This document shows positions 12,957 through 22,919 of a stretch of 53,039 nucleotides of DNA, in pieces. Within the stretch, counting starts at the first letter, position 1. Every line of letters begins with the position of its first letter. The DNA comes from Betaproteobacteria bacterium (lineage in GTDB: Bacteria; Pseudomonadota; Gammaproteobacteria; Burkholderiales; Rhodocyclaceae). The position numbers and the translations under genes were made by a program. The DNA is taken from contig JAPTVL010000187.1 in assembly GCA_028065725.1 (NCBI GenBank), forward strand, positions 1 to 53,039, given 5' to 3'. The notes beneath the pieces were generated by a model. It had not been told where the DNA came from and ran no database searches. It saw only the letters and a program-made list of their open reading frames with translations.

Positions 12957-13889
12957 CTAGTTGACCTGTTGCAATTCTTGCAGAGAGCACGTCGCCGTAC
13001 CCAGCTTGCCAACCACCACACCGGCGGCAAGATTGGCCTGGCGCATGGCCTGCGGCAGGGACAACCCGCTGCCGAGCATCACCGCCAGCGTCGCAATCAC
13101 CGTGTCTCCGGCACCACTGACATCATAAACCTCGCGCGCCACGGCCGGTTCATGCACCGCACCGGCGTCGGCAAACAGCGTCATGCCCTCCTCGCTGCGG
13201 GTTACCAGCAGAGCTTCCAGTTTCAATTCCTGGCGCAACTGCGTGGCCTTGCGCGCGAGCTCCGCATCGTCCTTCCAGCGCCCCACGACCTGACGCATCT
13301 CCGAGCGGTTCGGCGTCAGCAGCGTGGCACCGGCATAGCGGGTGTAGTCCTCGCCCTTGGGATCGACCAATACCTGTTTGCCGGCGGCGCGGGCCAGCGC
13401 AATCATTTCCGTGATGTGGGTCAGGCCGCCCTTGCCGTAATCGGACAGGATCACCACGTCGCAGTCGGCCAGCCGCGATTCGAAATCCGCCAGCTTGGCC
13501 TGCAGCACTTCGTGGTCCGGCGAGTTCTCGAAATCGATGCGCAGCAACTGCTGCTGGCGGCCGATCACGCGCAGCTTGACCGTGGTGCTGAGCTTGGCGT
13601 CCTCATGCAGGCTGCATTCGATGCCGGAATCGCGCATCAGCCGTGCCAGACTCTGCCCCGCTTCGTCGGCGCCGACCACCGACAACAGCGCCACGCGGGC
13701 GCCGAGTGCGGCGCAGTTGCGCGCCACGTTGGCGGCGCCGCCCGGGCGCTCCTCGCTGCGCTCGACCTTGACCACGGGCACCGGCGCTTCCGGCGAAATG
13801 CGCGACACCTCGCCGAACCAGTAGCGGTCCAGCATGACGTCGCCGACGATCAGGATGCGGGTGGCGGATGTATCCGGAAGGGCGTTCAT
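12957..13889 (-). CDS. rfaE1: D-glycero-beta-D-manno-heptose-7-phosphate 1-kinase (stand-alone HldE kinase domain, RfaE1/HldA type)
   Basis: PfkB-family sugar kinase that phosphorylates heptose-7-phosphate for LPS core synthesis. The 310 residues carry [37 protein letters not shown] and the catalytic [14 protein letters not shown] near 255. The protein ends soon after this motif, so the C-terminal nucleotidyltransferase domain of the two-domain HldE is missing. The adenylyltransferase (RfaE2/HldC) must be encoded elsewhere, as is usual in betaproteobacteria. The start at 13889 ([17 protein letters not shown]) is chosen because the upstream extension reads through low-complexity DNA. Confidence 0.92.
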   Translation of the reverse strand: MNALPDTSATRILIVGDVMLDRYWFGEVSRISPEAPVPVVKVERSEERPGGAANVARNCAALGARVALLSVVGADEAGQSLARLMRDSGIECSLHEDAKLSTTVKLRVIGRQQQLLRIDFENSPDHEVLQAKLADFESRLADCDVVILSDYGKGGLTHITEMIALARAAGKQVLVDPKGEDYTRYAGATLLTPNRSEMRQVVGRWKDDAELARKATQLRQELKLEALLVTRSEEGMTLFADAGAVHEPAVAREVYDVSGAGDTVIATLAVMLGSGLSLPQAMRQANLAAGVVVGKLGTATCSLQELQQVN

Positions 13890-13938
13890 GCTGTCTCCGC
13901 CGGGCCGCCCCAAGGGGGCAGCAAGTCAAAAAATCGGA

Positions 13939-13986
13939 GCGAGCAACGCTCGCGAACCATAGTCACCCCCTTCCTCGGGAAGGGGG
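13939..13986. repeat. Two GC-rich hairpins between ugd and hldE
   Basis: The 112-base gap holds GCGAGC-AAC-GCTCGC (13939-13953) and CCCCCTTCC-TCG-GGAAGGGGG (13966-13986). A GGGCCGCCCC/AAGGGGGCAG segment lies near 13905. Stacked C/G-rich dyads of this kind resemble dispersed intergenic repeats in betaproteobacteria. They could also fold in the transcript between ugd and hldE. There is no clear T-tract, so a terminator is not claimed. Confidence 0.5.
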
Positions 13987-14001
13987 ACGGGGGGAAGACA
14001 G

Positions 14002-15324
14002 TCATAGCCTGCCTATCGCGAAATACTCGATCCCCGCCTTGCGCGGCGTTGCCGGATCGTAGAGATTGCGGCCGTCGAATATGGCCGGCGTCTTCAGCCT
14101 GGCCTTGATCGCCGCGAAGTCGGGACTGCGGAATTCCTTCCACTCCGTGACGATGGCCAGCGCGTCCGCGCCGTCCAGCGCTGCCATCGGTGTCGCGGCA
14201 TAGGCGATGCGCGGGTTGTCGCCGAGGATGCGCTTGGCTTCATGCGCGGCGACCGGATCGTAGGCGCGGATCGAGGCGCCACGCGCCAGCAGGTCGGCAA
14301 TCAGCACCAGGCTTGGCGCCTCGCGCATGTCGTCGGTATTGGGCTTGAACGCCAGACCCCACAAGGCCAGGGTCTTGCCGGAGAGATCGGCACCCAGGCG
14401 GCGGGTAATCTTGCCCGCCAGCACGCCTTTCTGCGCTTCGTTGGCGGCTTCGACTGCCTGCAGCACCTGCAGGGCCTGACCAGCCTCCTGCGCGGTACGA
14501 ATCAGGGCCTGCACGTCCTTGGGAAAGCAGGAGCCGCCGTAGCCGACGCCGGGATACAGGAAATGAAAGCCGATGCGGGGATCGGAGCCGATGCCCTTGC
14601 GCACCAGTTCAATGTCGGCGCCGAGCTTTTCGGCGAGGTTCGCCAGTTCGTTCATGAAGCTGATGCGGGTCGCCAGCATGGCGTTGGCGGCGTACTTGGT
14701 CAGTTCGGCGCTCTTGACGTCCATCACGATCAGGCGTTCATGATTACGCTGGAAGGGCGCATAGAGCTCGCGCATGAGTTCCACGGCGCGCTCATCATCG
14801 GCACCGACGACGATGCGATCGGGCTTCATGAAGTCATCGACCGCGGCGCCCTCCTTGAGGAATTCGGGGTTGGAGACCACGCTGAATTCGATCGCGACGC
14901 CGCGCGCCTGCAACTCTTCGGCGATCGCCGCGCGTACCTTGTCGCCGGTACCGACCGGCACCGTGGATTTATCCACCACGACCTTGTAGCCGTCCATGTA
15001 GCGACCGACGTTGCGGGCCGCGGCGACGACATATTGCAGGTCGGCGGAACCGTCTTCGTCGGGCGGGGTGCCGACGGCGATGAACTGCAGCACGCCGTGG
15101 GCCACCGCGGCCTCGATGTCGGTGGTGAAGCGCAGACGCCCGGCGGCCTCGTTCTTGCGCACCATGGCCTCGAGGCCGGGTTCGTAGATCGGGATGCCGC
15201 CTTCGTTTAGGGTACGGATCTTGGCGGCGTCGAGATCGAGGCAGAGCACGTCGTTGCCGACGTCGGCGAGGCAGGTGCCGGAGACCAGACCGACGTAGCC
15301 GGTGCCGATGACGGTGATTTTCAT
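14002..15324 (-). CDS. ugd: UDP-glucose 6-dehydrogenase
   Basis: Oxidises UDP-glucose twice with NAD+ to UDP-glucuronate for surface polysaccharides or lipid A decoration. The 440 residues start [20 protein letters not shown], a Rossmann NAD site. The active-site cysteine motif [14 protein letters not shown] lies near residue 260. [17 protein letters not shown], near 322, starts the C-terminal UDP-binding domain. It is placed between lapB and hldE, 6 bases after lapB, so it is probably transcribed with the LPS genes. Length is normal for the bacterial enzyme. Confidence 0.96.
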   Translation of the reverse strand: MKITVIGTGYVGLVSGTCLADVGNDVLCLDLDAAKIRTLNEGGIPIYEPGLEAMVRKNEAAGRLRFTTDIEAAVAHGVLQFIAVGTPPDEDGSADLQYVVAAARNVGRYMDGYKVVVDKSTVPVGTGDKVRAAIAEELQARGVAIEFSVVSNPEFLKEGAAVDDFMKPDRIVVGADDERAVELMRELYAPFQRNHERLIVMDVKSAELTKYAANAMLATRISFMNELANLAEKLGADIELVRKGIGSDPRIGFHFLYPGVGYGGSCFPKDVQALIRTAQEAGQALQVLQAVEAANEAQKGVLAGKITRRLGADLSGKTLALWGLAFKPNTDDMREAPSLVLIADLLARGASIRAYDPVAAHEAKRILGDNPRIAYAATPMAALDGADALAIVTEWKEFRSPDFAAIKARLKTPAIFDGRNLYDPATPRKAGIEYFAIGRL

Positions 15325-15330
15325 GATTTT

Positions 15331-16518
15331 CTAGAGGGTGATATCGAATTCTTCGGTGCGTTTCGGTGGATAGGTTTCCCAGCCGCCGCAACCCGGGCAA
15401 CGCCAGTAGAACTGCCGTGCCTTGAAACCGCAGGCATCGCAACGATAGCGGGCGACGCGGCGGGTGTGATTGTGGATCAGGTTCTTGATCAGTTCCAGGT
15501 CGGCACGCCGTTCCACGGGAACCACCAGGATCTGCGCCTCGAGCAGCTTGTCGAGGCCGAGCAGCGTCGGATTGCGCCGCAGCTCGTCGCGCACCAGCGC
15601 GTAGGCGGCTTCGGCGCCGTCATGGTCGAGTTCGGCGCGAAACACCGCATCGAGCAGGTCGAGCGAGGGATGGCGCTCGAGCCAGCCACGCAGCAGTTGC
15701 TTGCCCTGCTCCAGGCGGCCGAGCTGGATGTGCGCGGCCATGAGTTTTTCCGCGGCAAGCGCAAGGTAGATCGGGTTCTGCTGTTCGATGCGCTTCCAGT
15801 AGTCGATCGCCGCTTCCTGGTCACCTCGGCCGGCGCCGACTTTTGCCGCCAGATCGCCGAGCAGCAATGTCGCGCGCACGCACTTGCGGTTGGCCTGCAG
15901 GGCGTCGTCGAGCAGACGCCGTGCCTCGTCGTGGCGGTCGTTGAGCATTTCATTGGCGGCCATTTCGCAACGAAACTCGGCAATTTCCTTTTGCCAGAGG
16001 TGGTCGGAATGATTCGGCATGGCTTCCGCAATGGTGATCGCCTTGGCCCATTCCTTTTCCTGCTGGTAGATTTCCAGCAGGTTTTTCAGCGCCTCTTCGT
16101 CACGGTCCGTACCGCGCAGCTTGACGAAAATTTCCTCGGCGCGATCGAGCAGACCGGCCTTGAGATAGTCCTGTCCGAGTTCGGACAGGGCGTGCAGGCG
16201 CTGGCTGGGCGAGAGGCCGTCGCGTTCGATCAGGTTCTGATGCACGCGAATTGCGCGGTCGGTTTCGCCGCGGCGGCGGAACAGGCTGCCCAGCGCGAAA
16301 TGCAGTTCGATGGTTTCCGGATCGACGCGGGCGGCTTCGATGAAGGCTTCGATGGCCTGGTCCGGCTGTTCGTTGAGCAGGAAATTCAGGCCCTTGAAGT
16401 AGGAGCGCGGCAAGGCGCGCGATTCCTGCACCAGATGCTTGATGTCGATGCGCGCCGCCACCCAGCCGAGAACGAAGAAAACCGGCAGCACCAGCAACCA
16501 CCACAGTTCGATTTCCAT
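15331..16518 (-). CDS. lapB: Lipopolysaccharide assembly protein LapB (YciM)
   Basis: Inner-membrane tetratricopeptide protein that presents LpxC to FtsH and so limits LPS synthesis. The 395 residues have one N-terminal transmembrane helix (WWLLVLPVFFVLGWVAARID, about 5-24). About nine TPR units follow (for example NEQPDQAIEAFIEAARVDPE). The C-terminal rubredoxin-like metal site has CDACGF and CPGCGGWETYPP near 360-385. All hallmarks of the family are present. It follows lapA by 4 bases, the normal pairing. Confidence 0.95.
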   Translation of the reverse strand: MEIELWWLLVLPVFFVLGWVAARIDIKHLVQESRALPRSYFKGLNFLLNEQPDQAIEAFIEAARVDPETIELHFALGSLFRRRGETDRAIRVHQNLIERDGLSPSQRLHALSELGQDYLKAGLLDRAEEIFVKLRGTDRDEEALKNLLEIYQQEKEWAKAITIAEAMPNHSDHLWQKEIAEFRCEMAANEMLNDRHDEARRLLDDALQANRKCVRATLLLGDLAAKVGAGRGDQEAAIDYWKRIEQQNPIYLALAAEKLMAAHIQLGRLEQGKQLLRGWLERHPSLDLLDAVFRAELDHDGAEAAYALVRDELRRNPTLLGLDKLLEAQILVVPVERRADLELIKNLIHNHTRRVARYRCDACGFKARQFYWRCPGCGGWETYPPKRTEEFDITL

Positions 16519-16522
16519 AAAA

Positions 16523-16765
16523 CTAGCGCGGCTCGCGCTCGGTGCTACGCTGGGGACGCAGGAATACGCCGAGCGCGGCGGTCAGGCCGACGGCCACGCC
16601 CACGGCGAACACGACAAGAATGACCAGCGAGACCGGCGCGGTCCACGACTGATCGAGGAAAAAGCGCAGTTCCATCGGGCCGCCGTTCTTGATCGCCAGG
16701 CCGAACAGGCCGACGAACACCACGATGCGCAACAGCCAGACCAGAAGCTTGAGCAGGGTAGTCAC
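16523..16765 (-). CDS. lapA: LapA family membrane protein (DUF1049)
   Basis: An 80-residue inner-membrane protein with two hydrophobic segments (LLVWLLRIVVFVGLFGLAIK and PVSLVILVVFAVGVAVGLTA). Between them lies the periplasmic stretch FFLDQSWTAPVSL typical of LapA/YciS. It works with LapB in control of lipopolysaccharide assembly. It lies directly upstream of lapB and downstream of ihfB, beyond a terminator-like hairpin. A promoter for lapAB between 16766 and 16785 was not recognised. Confidence 0.9.
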   Translation of the reverse strand: MTTLLKLLVWLLRIVVFVGLFGLAIKNGGPMELRFFLDQSWTAPVSLVILVVFAVGVAVGLTAALGVFLRPQRSTEREPR

Positions 16766-16786
16766 GATATGAATTCGGGGTTCAGC

Positions 16787-16811
16787 AAAACGGCACCCTT
16801 TCAGGGTGCCG
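16787..16811 (-). terminator. Rho-independent terminator after ihfB
   Basis: CGGCACCC (16791-16798) and GGGTGCCG (16804-16811) form an eight-base stem with loop TTTCA. Read leftward, the stem is followed by TTTT (16790-16787). It lies between the ihfB stop and lapA, so it should separate rpsA-ihfB from lapAB at least in part. Confidence 0.7.
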
Positions 16812-16841
16812 CCGCCTTGATGCCTGTTACCACAACGCGGC

Positions 16842-17126
16842 TCATGGCCGGTAATCGACCCGTTCCCGCAGTTCCTTGCCGGCCTTGAAATGGGGCACGT
16901 ACTTTTCCGGTACCTGCACCTTGTCGCCCGACTTCGGATTGCGACCGATTCGCGGCGGCCGGTAGTTCAGCGCAAAGCTGCCGAAGCCGCGAATCTCGAT
17001 GCGATCATTGCGGACGAGTGCCGCAGTGAGCGCATCGAGGATCATCTTGACGGCATAGTCGGCATCCTTCGCCACGAGCTGGGGAAAACGCTCCGCCAGC
17101 CGGGCGATCAGTTCCGATTTTGTCAT
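16842..17126 (-). CDS. ihfB: Integration host factor subunit beta
   Basis: DNA-bending protein of the HU/IHF fold that pairs with IhfA. The 94 residues start [20 protein letters not shown] and include [20 protein letters not shown] and [20 protein letters not shown], with the intercalating proline region. It matches IhfB rather than HU by the start and by position directly after rpsA (13 bases apart), a conserved arrangement. IHF is also the usual helper for sigma-54 promoters and phage-type integration, both of which occur in this window. Confidence 0.95.
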   Translation of the reverse strand: MTKSELIARLAERFPQLVAKDADYAVKMILDALTAALVRNDRIEIRGFGSFALNYRPPRIGRNPKSGDKVQVPEKYVPHFKAGKELRERVDYRP

Positions 17127-17139
17127 GAGATCAGTCTTG

Positions 17140-18858
17140 TTACTGTTGCGGGGTCTGGTTGAGTTTGGCCTTGAGCAGTGCGCCCAGATTGGTCGTGCCG
17201 CTGCTGGCGGAGCTGCTGTCGGATGCCAGCTTCTGCATCGCCTGGCTCTGTTCCACCTGATCCTTGGCCTTGATCGACAGGTTGATCGAGCGCGTCTTGC
17301 GATCGACATTGACGATCATGGTTTCGATCACGTCGCCGACCTTCAGATGCTGGGTCAGGTCTTCGATGCGCTCGCGGGAGAACTCGGAAACGCGCAGATA
17401 GCCTTCGACATCGTCACCGAGGTTGACCACCGCACCGCGCTGATCGACGCTGGTCACCGTGCCGGAAACCAGGCTGTTCTTGTCGTGAGTCGCGACGAAG
17501 CTGGTGAAGGGATCGCCATCCAGCTGCTTGACGCCGAGCGAAATGCGCTCCTTCTCGACATCGATGGACAGCACCACGGCCTCGACTTCATCGCCCTTCT
17601 TGAAGTTCTGCTTGGCTTCTTCGCCGGTGGCCGACCAGGACAGGTCGGACAGATGCACCAGGCCGTCGATGCCGCCGGGCAGGCCGATGAAGATGCCGAA
17701 GTCGGTAATCGACTTGATGGCGCCGCGGACCTTGTCGCCCTTCTTGTGGTTCATCGCGAAATCGTCCCACGGGTTCGCCATGCACTGCTTCATGCCGAGC
17801 GAAATGCGGCGGCGATCTTCGTCGATTTCGAGGATCATCACCTCGACTTCGTCGCCGAGCTGGACAACCTTGGTCGGGTGGATATTCTTGTTGGTCCAGT
17901 CCATTTCGGAAACGTGCACCAGGCCTTCGATGCCCTGCTCGATTTCGACGAACGAGCCGTAGTCGGTCAGGTTGGTGACCTTGCCGAACAGACGCGTGCC
18001 CTGCGGGTAACGGCGGGCGATTCCCACCCACGGATCTTCGCCCAGCTGCTTCATGCCGAGGCTGACGCGGTTCTTTTCCTGGTCGAACTTGAGCACCTTG
18101 GCGGTGACTTCGTCGCCGACGTTGAGCACTTCCGACGGGTGACGCACGCGACGCCAGGCCAGGTCGGTGATGTGCAGCAGGCCGTCGATGCCGCCGAGGT
18201 CGACGAATGCGCCGTAATCGGTGATGTTCTTGACGATGCCCTTGATGACGGTGCCTTCCTGCAGGTTTTCCAGCAGCTTCTGGCGCTCTTCACCCATGCT
18301 GGCCTCGAGCACGGCGCGGCGCGAAACCACCACGTTGTTGCGCTTGCGGTCGAGCTTGATGACCTTGAATTCGTATTCCTTGCCTTCGAAAGGCGTGGTG
18401 TCCTTGACCGGGCGGGTATCGACCAGCGAACCGGGGAGGAAGGCACGGTTGCCATTCACCATGACGGTCAAACCGCCCTTGACCTTGCCGGTGATCAGGC
18501 CCTTGATCAGGGCGCCATCGACCATGGCCTTGTCGAGATCGTTCCAGGCGGCGATGCGCTTGGCCTTCTCGCGCGACAGGCGCGTGGCGCCATAGCCGTC
18601 TTCGAGCATTTCGATCGCGACCAGGACGAAATCGCCCGGCTTGGTGTCGACTTCGCCACGCTCGTTCTGGAATTCTTCGACGGGGATCATGCTTTCGGAC
18701 TTGAGACCCGCATTGACGACCACGAAGTTCTGGTCGATGCGAACAACTTCGGCCGTGATTACTTCACCGGCACGCATTTCCTGGCGCTGGAGGCTTTCCT
18801 CGAACAGGGCGGCAAAGCTCTCCATGGGTGAAGTTTCGGCAATAGCAGCAGTAGACAT
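17140..18858 (-). CDS. rpsA: 30S ribosomal protein S1
   Basis: mRNA-binding ribosomal protein. The 572 residues contain six S1 (OB-fold) repeats, visible as recurring blocks such as [40 protein letters not shown] and [20 protein letters not shown]. The N-terminus reads [20 protein letters not shown]. Two adjacent ATG codons (18861 and 18858) are possible starts. An inverted repeat GTCACC-GG-GGTGAC (18887-18900) lies shortly upstream and could shape the leader, where S1 genes are often autoregulated. The 133 bases up to the aroA/cmk stop otherwise show nothing clear. Confidence 0.97.
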   Translation of the reverse strand: MSTAAIAETSPMESFAALFEESLQRQEMRAGEVITAEVVRIDQNFVVVNAGLKSESMIPVEEFQNERGEVDTKPGDFVLVAIEMLEDGYGATRLSREKAKRIAAWNDLDKAMVDGALIKGLITGKVKGGLTVMVNGNRAFLPGSLVDTRPVKDTTPFEGKEYEFKVIKLDRKRNNVVVSRRAVLEASMGEERQKLLENLQEGTVIKGIVKNITDYGAFVDLGGIDGLLHITDLAWRRVRHPSEVLNVGDEVTAKVLKFDQEKNRVSLGMKQLGEDPWVGIARRYPQGTRLFGKVTNLTDYGSFVEIEQGIEGLVHVSEMDWTNKNIHPTKVVQLGDEVEVMILEIDEDRRRISLGMKQCMANPWDDFAMNHKKGDKVRGAIKSITDFGIFIGLPGGIDGLVHLSDLSWSATGEEAKQNFKKGDEVEAVVLSIDVEKERISLGVKQLDGDPFTSFVATHDKNSLVSGTVTSVDQRGAVVNLGDDVEGYLRVSEFSRERIEDLTQHLKVGDVIETMIVNVDRKTRSINLSIKAKDQVEQSQAMQKLASDSSSASSGTTNLGALLKAKLNQTPQQ

Positions 18859-18991
18859 CATTGAGTTAGGGACCTTACGGATGTTTGTCACCGGGGTGAC
18901 GGGTTGGTTAAGTTTCGCCGCAGCGACCGGGCGGCCGTTGCGACACCGTTACTGTGTTGCGTTCCTGATATGACACTTCCTTATGTCGGGC

Positions 18992-20932
18992 TCACAGTCC
19001 CTGCCGCTTGACGATGGTCATCACGGCAACCACTGCGGCGTCGATGTTGAGTTCGGTGGTATCCACCAAGTCCGCATCGTCGCATTGCCTGAGCGGTGCC
19101 ACGCTGCGCTGGGCATCGCGTGCGTCCCGTTCCTGCAAATCCTGCAAAAGGGCGTGCATGTTAGCAGGCATCCCCTTTGCGATCAACTGTTTATAGCGTC
19201 TTTCTGCACGCGCCCCGGCCGAAGCCGTGAGAAACACCTTGGCGGCAGCGTCGGGAAACACCACGGAGGCCATGTCGCGACCGTCTGCCACCAGCCCCGG
19301 GAAGCGGCGATAAGCCCGCTGCCGGGCCAGCAGGGCGGCGCGCACGGCAGGCAAGGCGGCCACTTTCGAGGCGCCGACCGAGATTTCCTCGGTGCGGATC
19401 GCGTCGGTGACGTCGTCGCCCGCGAGCAGGATGCGCCCGCCCACGAAGCTGGCCGGCAGGCTGCCCGCCAGATCCGCCACGCCGGCTTCGTCGTCGAGCG
19501 CGATACCGGCGCGCAGGATCGCCAGCGCGGTCAGGCGGTACAGCGAACCGCTGTCGAGGTAGTGGTAGCCCAGCGCGGCAGCCACGCGCTCGGCCACCGT
19601 GCCCTTGCCCGAGGCCGAGGGACCGTCGATGGCGATCACCGGCGCGGTGATTTCGGCCAGGGCGTCGAAGTAATCGGGAAAGGTCTTGTTGACGCAAGCC
19701 GGATCGTTGATGCTCACCGGTACGCCGCCCAGCGCCGCCAATGAGAAGCACATGGCCATGCGGTGGTCGTCATAGGTGTCGATGGCCGTGTTGGGCGCAA
19801 GAGTCGGCGCTGGTGTGACGGCGATGAAATCAGCGCCCTCCTCCACGATCGCGCCAAGCTTGCGCAATTCGGTCGCCATGGCCGCGATGCGGTCGGTCTC
19901 CTTGACGCGCCAGGAGGCGATGTTGCGCAGCAGAGAGCGGCCGTCGGCGAACAGCGCGGCCACGGCCAGCGTCATCGCCGCATCGGGTATGTGGTTGAGA
20001 TCGAGGTCGAAAGCCTTGAGCTTCCCGGACGCAGGCGCTCGCGCTTCGATGTGCTGCGCGCCCCATTCGATGCGTGCGCCCATGGCCTCCAGCGCTTCGG
20101 CGAAGCGCACGTCGCCCTGGATGCTGGCGCGGCCGACGCCTTCGACCCGCACCGGACCGCCACCGATGGCGCCTGCGGCAAGGAAATACGAGGCCGCCGA
20201 AGCGTCGCCTTCGACGTGCAACACGCCCGGACTTTGGTAGCGCTGTCCCGCAGGAATCGTGAAACGCTGCCAGCCTTCGCGCTCGACCTTGGCGCCGAAG
20301 CGCGCCATCAGGTTCAGGGTGATTTCGATGTAGGGCCGCGAAATCAGTTCGGTGGTCATTTCGATCACCGCCGCCTCGCCCGTCAGCGGCAAGGCCATCA
20401 GCAGCGCGGTGAGGAACTGCGAGGAGACGTCGCCGCGCAGGCGAATCGGCGCGGCGAGTTTCACGCGCGCCGGGTGGATGGCGAGCGGCGGGAAGCCTGG
20501 AGTACCCGTATAGCGCACGTCGGCGCCGATCTGCAGCAGGCCATCGACCAGATCGCCGATCGGCCGCTCATGCATGCGCGGCACGCCAGAGAGGCGGTAG
20601 TGTCCGCCGGACAGCGCCAGCGCGGCGGTCAGCGGGCGGATCGCGGTGCCGGCATTGCCCATGAACAGATCGGCATCTTTCACCGGGAACACACCGTCGC
20701 AGCCCGCCACGCGCCAGGAGTTGCCGCCCAGCGCCATGACGCCAACGCCGACCTTTCCGAGCGCCGCCAGCATCACGCGCGTGTCGTCGGAATCGAGCAG
20801 GTCGCGGATTTCGGTGGTGCCCTGGGCCAGCGCCGCCAGCAACAGCATGCGGTTGGAAATGCTCTTCGAGCCGGGAAGCCGGACGCTGCCCGAGGCCTGG
20901 CTCAGCGGCGGCAGATGCAGGCTGGACATCAT
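18992..20932 (-). CDS. aroA-cmk: Fused 3-phosphoshikimate 1-carboxyvinyltransferase (AroA) / cytidylate kinase (Cmk)
   Basis: One 646-residue reading frame joins two enzymes. Residues about 1-430 are EPSP synthase (shikimate pathway): [49 protein letters not shown] and a normal AroA ending [11 protein letters not shown]. Residues about 431-646 are cytidylate kinase (CMP to CDP): [35 protein letters not shown] and [15 protein letters not shown]. There is essentially no linker. In most betaproteobacteria aroA and cmk are adjacent separate genes; the fusion is known in some Rhodocyclales. The ATG at 20932 overlaps the tyrA stop by four bases; an ATG at 20929 is equally possible. rpsA follows, as usual after cmk. 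Confidence 0.95.
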   Translation of the reverse strand: MMSSLHLPPLSQASGSVRLPGSKSISNRMLLLAALAQGTTEIRDLLDSDDTRVMLAALGKVGVGVMALGGNSWRVAGCDGVFPVKDADLFMGNAGTAIRPLTAALALSGGHYRLSGVPRMHERPIGDLVDGLLQIGADVRYTGTPGFPPLAIHPARVKLAAPIRLRGDVSSQFLTALLMALPLTGEAAVIEMTTELISRPYIEITLNLMARFGAKVEREGWQRFTIPAGQRYQSPGVLHVEGDASAASYFLAAGAIGGGPVRVEGVGRASIQGDVRFAEALEAMGARIEWGAQHIEARAPASGKLKAFDLDLNHIPDAAMTLAVAALFADGRSLLRNIASWRVKETDRIAAMATELRKLGAIVEEGADFIAVTPAPTLAPNTAIDTYDDHRMAMCFSLAALGGVPVSINDPACVNKTFPDYFDALAEITAPVIAIDGPSASGKGTVAERVAAALGYHYLDSGSLYRLTALAILRAGIALDDEAGVADLAGSLPASFVGGRILLAGDDVTDAIRTEEISVGASKVAALPAVRAALLARQRAYRRFPGLVADGRDMASVVFPDAAAKVFLTASAGARAERRYKQLIAKGMPANMHALLQDLQERDARDAQRSVAPLRQCDDADLVDTTELNIDAAVVAVMTIVKRQGL

Positions 20933-21822
20933 TCGCCCGGCGGCAACAGGGAATCGAGCCAGGCGTCGCGCCGCTTGCGCGCCGTGTTGAACATGGCTTC
21001 GAGGCCGGCCGCATCGGCACCGGCGAGCAGCACCCGGGTGCGCATCAGTTCGACCATATAGGCATCGAGTTCCGCCAGCAGGGCCTGGCGATTGGCGACG
21101 CAGATGTCGCGCCACATTTCCGGATGGCTGCTGGCGATGCGCGTGAAGTCGCGAAAGCCGCCGGCGGCGAAACCGAACAGCTGATCCGAGTTCGGTCGCT
21201 GCGCGAAGTCATGCACCAGGGCAAAGGCCAGCAGGTGCGGCAAGTGGCTGACCGCCGCGAAAACCCGGTCATGTTCGTCCGCGGTGAGTTGCGACACCTT
21301 GGCGCCGCAAAGCTCCCAGACCGCGCGCACGGCCTGTACATCGGCGGCGGAGTTTTCCGGCAGCGGCGTCAGCACCACGCGGCGGTCGACATAGAGGTCG
21401 GCCTGCGCCGCGGCCACGCCGCTCTTTTCGGCCCCGGCAATCGGATGGCCGGGCACGAACTGCCCGATCTTGTCGCCGAACGCAGCGCGCGCCGCCGCGA
21501 CCACATCCGACTTGGTGCTGCCGCCGTCGGTGACGATGGTATGCGGCTGCAAATGCGGCGCCAGCGCATTCATTACCGCCGGCATCTGGCCCACCGGCAT
21601 GCCCAGCAGCACCAGGTCGGCGCCATCCAGCGCTGCCGCCCAGTCGGTGGCGATCGTGTCGATCACGCCCAGCCGCAGCGCCTGCTCCAGCGGCGCCCGC
21701 GTGCGTCCCATGCCCACGACCTGCAAATCCCGCCGTAGTGCCAGCGCCGACTTCTTGAGTGCAAGCGCGAACGAGCCGCCGATCAGCCCGACGCCGCAGA
21801 TGACGATCTTGCTTTGCGCCAT
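20929..21822 (-). CDS. tyrA: Prephenate dehydrogenase
   Basis: Oxidative decarboxylation of prephenate (or arogenate) in tyrosine synthesis. The 297 residues begin [22 protein letters not shown] with the NAD(P)-binding Gx[17 protein letters not shown] and [18 protein letters not shown] are the family motifs, the latter with the catalytic histidine near 110-120. [21 protein letters not shown] and [19 protein letters not shown] follow. It lies in the aromatic block with a four-base overlap to aroA/cmk, and its start codon touches the hisC stop (1-base overlap). No regulatory ACT domain is present. Confidence 0.95.
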   Translation of the reverse strand: MAQSKIVICGVGLIGGSFALALKKSALALRRDLQVVGMGRTRAPLEQALRLGVIDTIATDWAAALDGADLVLLGMPVGQMPAVMNALAPHLQPHTIVTDGGSTKSDVVAAARAAFGDKIGQFVPGHPIAGAEKSGVAAAQADLYVDRRVVLTPLPENSAADVQAVRAVWELCGAKVSQLTADEHDRVFAAVSHLPHLLAFALVHDFAQRPNSDQLFGFAAGGFRDFTRIASSHPEMWRDICVANRQALLAELDAYMVELMRTRVLLAGADAAGLEAMFNTARKRRDAWLDSLLPPGE

Positions 21823-22910
21823 CAGAGCGAGGTTTCCAGCGCTTCGAGGAAGCGCGTGTTCTCGGTCTCAAGGCCAATCGTGACACGCAGATGATTGGGC
21901 ATGCCGTAGCCTCCGATGGGCCGCACGATCACGCCCTGCTTGAGCAGTTTGCCATTGACGGCGGCGGTATCGGCCACCTCGAAGGTGACGAAATTGCCGT
22001 GGGACGGAATGTGCGACAGGCCCAGTCGCTTCAGGCCGGCCACGATCTGCTCCATGCCGCGCCGGTTGGATTCATAGCTTTCGGCGAGGAAAGCGTGATC
22101 GTCGAGCGCCGCGATGGCGCCGGCCAGCGCCAGGTTGTTCACGTTGAAGGGCTGCCGCACGCGGTTCAGCAGGTCGATCAGCTCGGCCCGGCCGACGCCG
22201 TAACCGACGCGCAGACCCGCCAGGCCGTAGATCTTGGAGAAGGTGCGCACCACCAGCAGGTTGGGGAAATCCCTGATCCAAGCCACGGTGTCGGCGCGAT
22301 CGGCCGGCGCCAGATATTCCGTATAGGCTTCGTCCAGCACCACGGCGACGTGGGCCGGGATTTTTTCGATGAAGGCCCGGACTTCGGCCTGCGGCAGGAA
22401 GTTTCCGGTCGGATTGTTCGGATTGGCGATCCAGACCATGTGCGTGTCGGGACGGATGGCCGCGAGCATGGCTTCCGGATCGTGGCCGTAGTTCTTCGCC
22501 GCGGCGGCGATGCATTCGGCGCCGGCCGACATGGTCGCCAGGGGATAGACGGCGAAGGCATGCCTGGAGAACACGGCGGAGCGGCCTGGCGCCAGAAACA
22601 CGCGGGCGGCGAGGTCGAGCACGTCGTTCGAACCGTTACCCAGTACTACCTGTTCCTGCGCGACGCCATGGCGCTCAGCGACGGCCGCGATCAGATCGAA
22701 CTGGTCCGGATAGCGCTCGATCCCGGCCAGCGCGGCTTCAACCGCCTTGCGCGCCTTCGGACTCATGCCCAGCGGGTTCTCGTTCGACGCCAGCTTGACG
22801 ATCTTCTCCACGGGAATGCCCATCTGCCGAGCCAGTTCGGTGATCGGCTTGCCGGGGATATAGGGCGAGATGGCGCGTACGTAGGATGGTGCCTGCTCAA
22901 CAATGCTCAT
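21822..22910 (-). CDS. hisC: Histidinol-phosphate aminotransferase / aromatic aminotransferase
   Basis: PLP aminotransferase of 362 residues. Motifs are ASNENPLGMSPKA near 42, NGSNDVLDLAARVF, WIANPNNPTGNFLP, the ALDEAYTEY-like VVLDEAYTEYLAP, and the PLP-lysine VRTFSKIYGLAGLRVGYG near 230. Its position between pheA and tyrA suggests that it serves phenylalanine and tyrosine transamination as well as, or instead of, histidine synthesis; this placement is usual in betaproteobacteria. It starts 9 bases after pheA. Confidence 0.92.
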   Translation of the reverse strand: MSIVEQAPSYVRAISPYIPGKPITELARQMGIPVEKIVKLASNENPLGMSPKARKAVEAALAGIERYPDQFDLIAAVAERHGVAQEQVVLGNGSNDVLDLAARVFLAPGRSAVFSRHAFAVYPLATMSAGAECIAAAAKNYGHDPEAMLAAIRPDTHMVWIANPNNPTGNFLPQAEVRAFIEKIPAHVAVVLDEAYTEYLAPADRADTVAWIRDFPNLLVVRTFSKIYGLAGLRVGYGVGRAELIDLLNRVRQPFNVNNLALAGAIAALDDHAFLAESYESNRRGMEQIVAGLKRLGLSHIPSHGNFVTFEVADTAAVNGKLLKQGVIVRPIGGYGMPNHLRVTIGLETENTRFLEALETSL

Positions 22911-22919
22911 GGTCGACCC

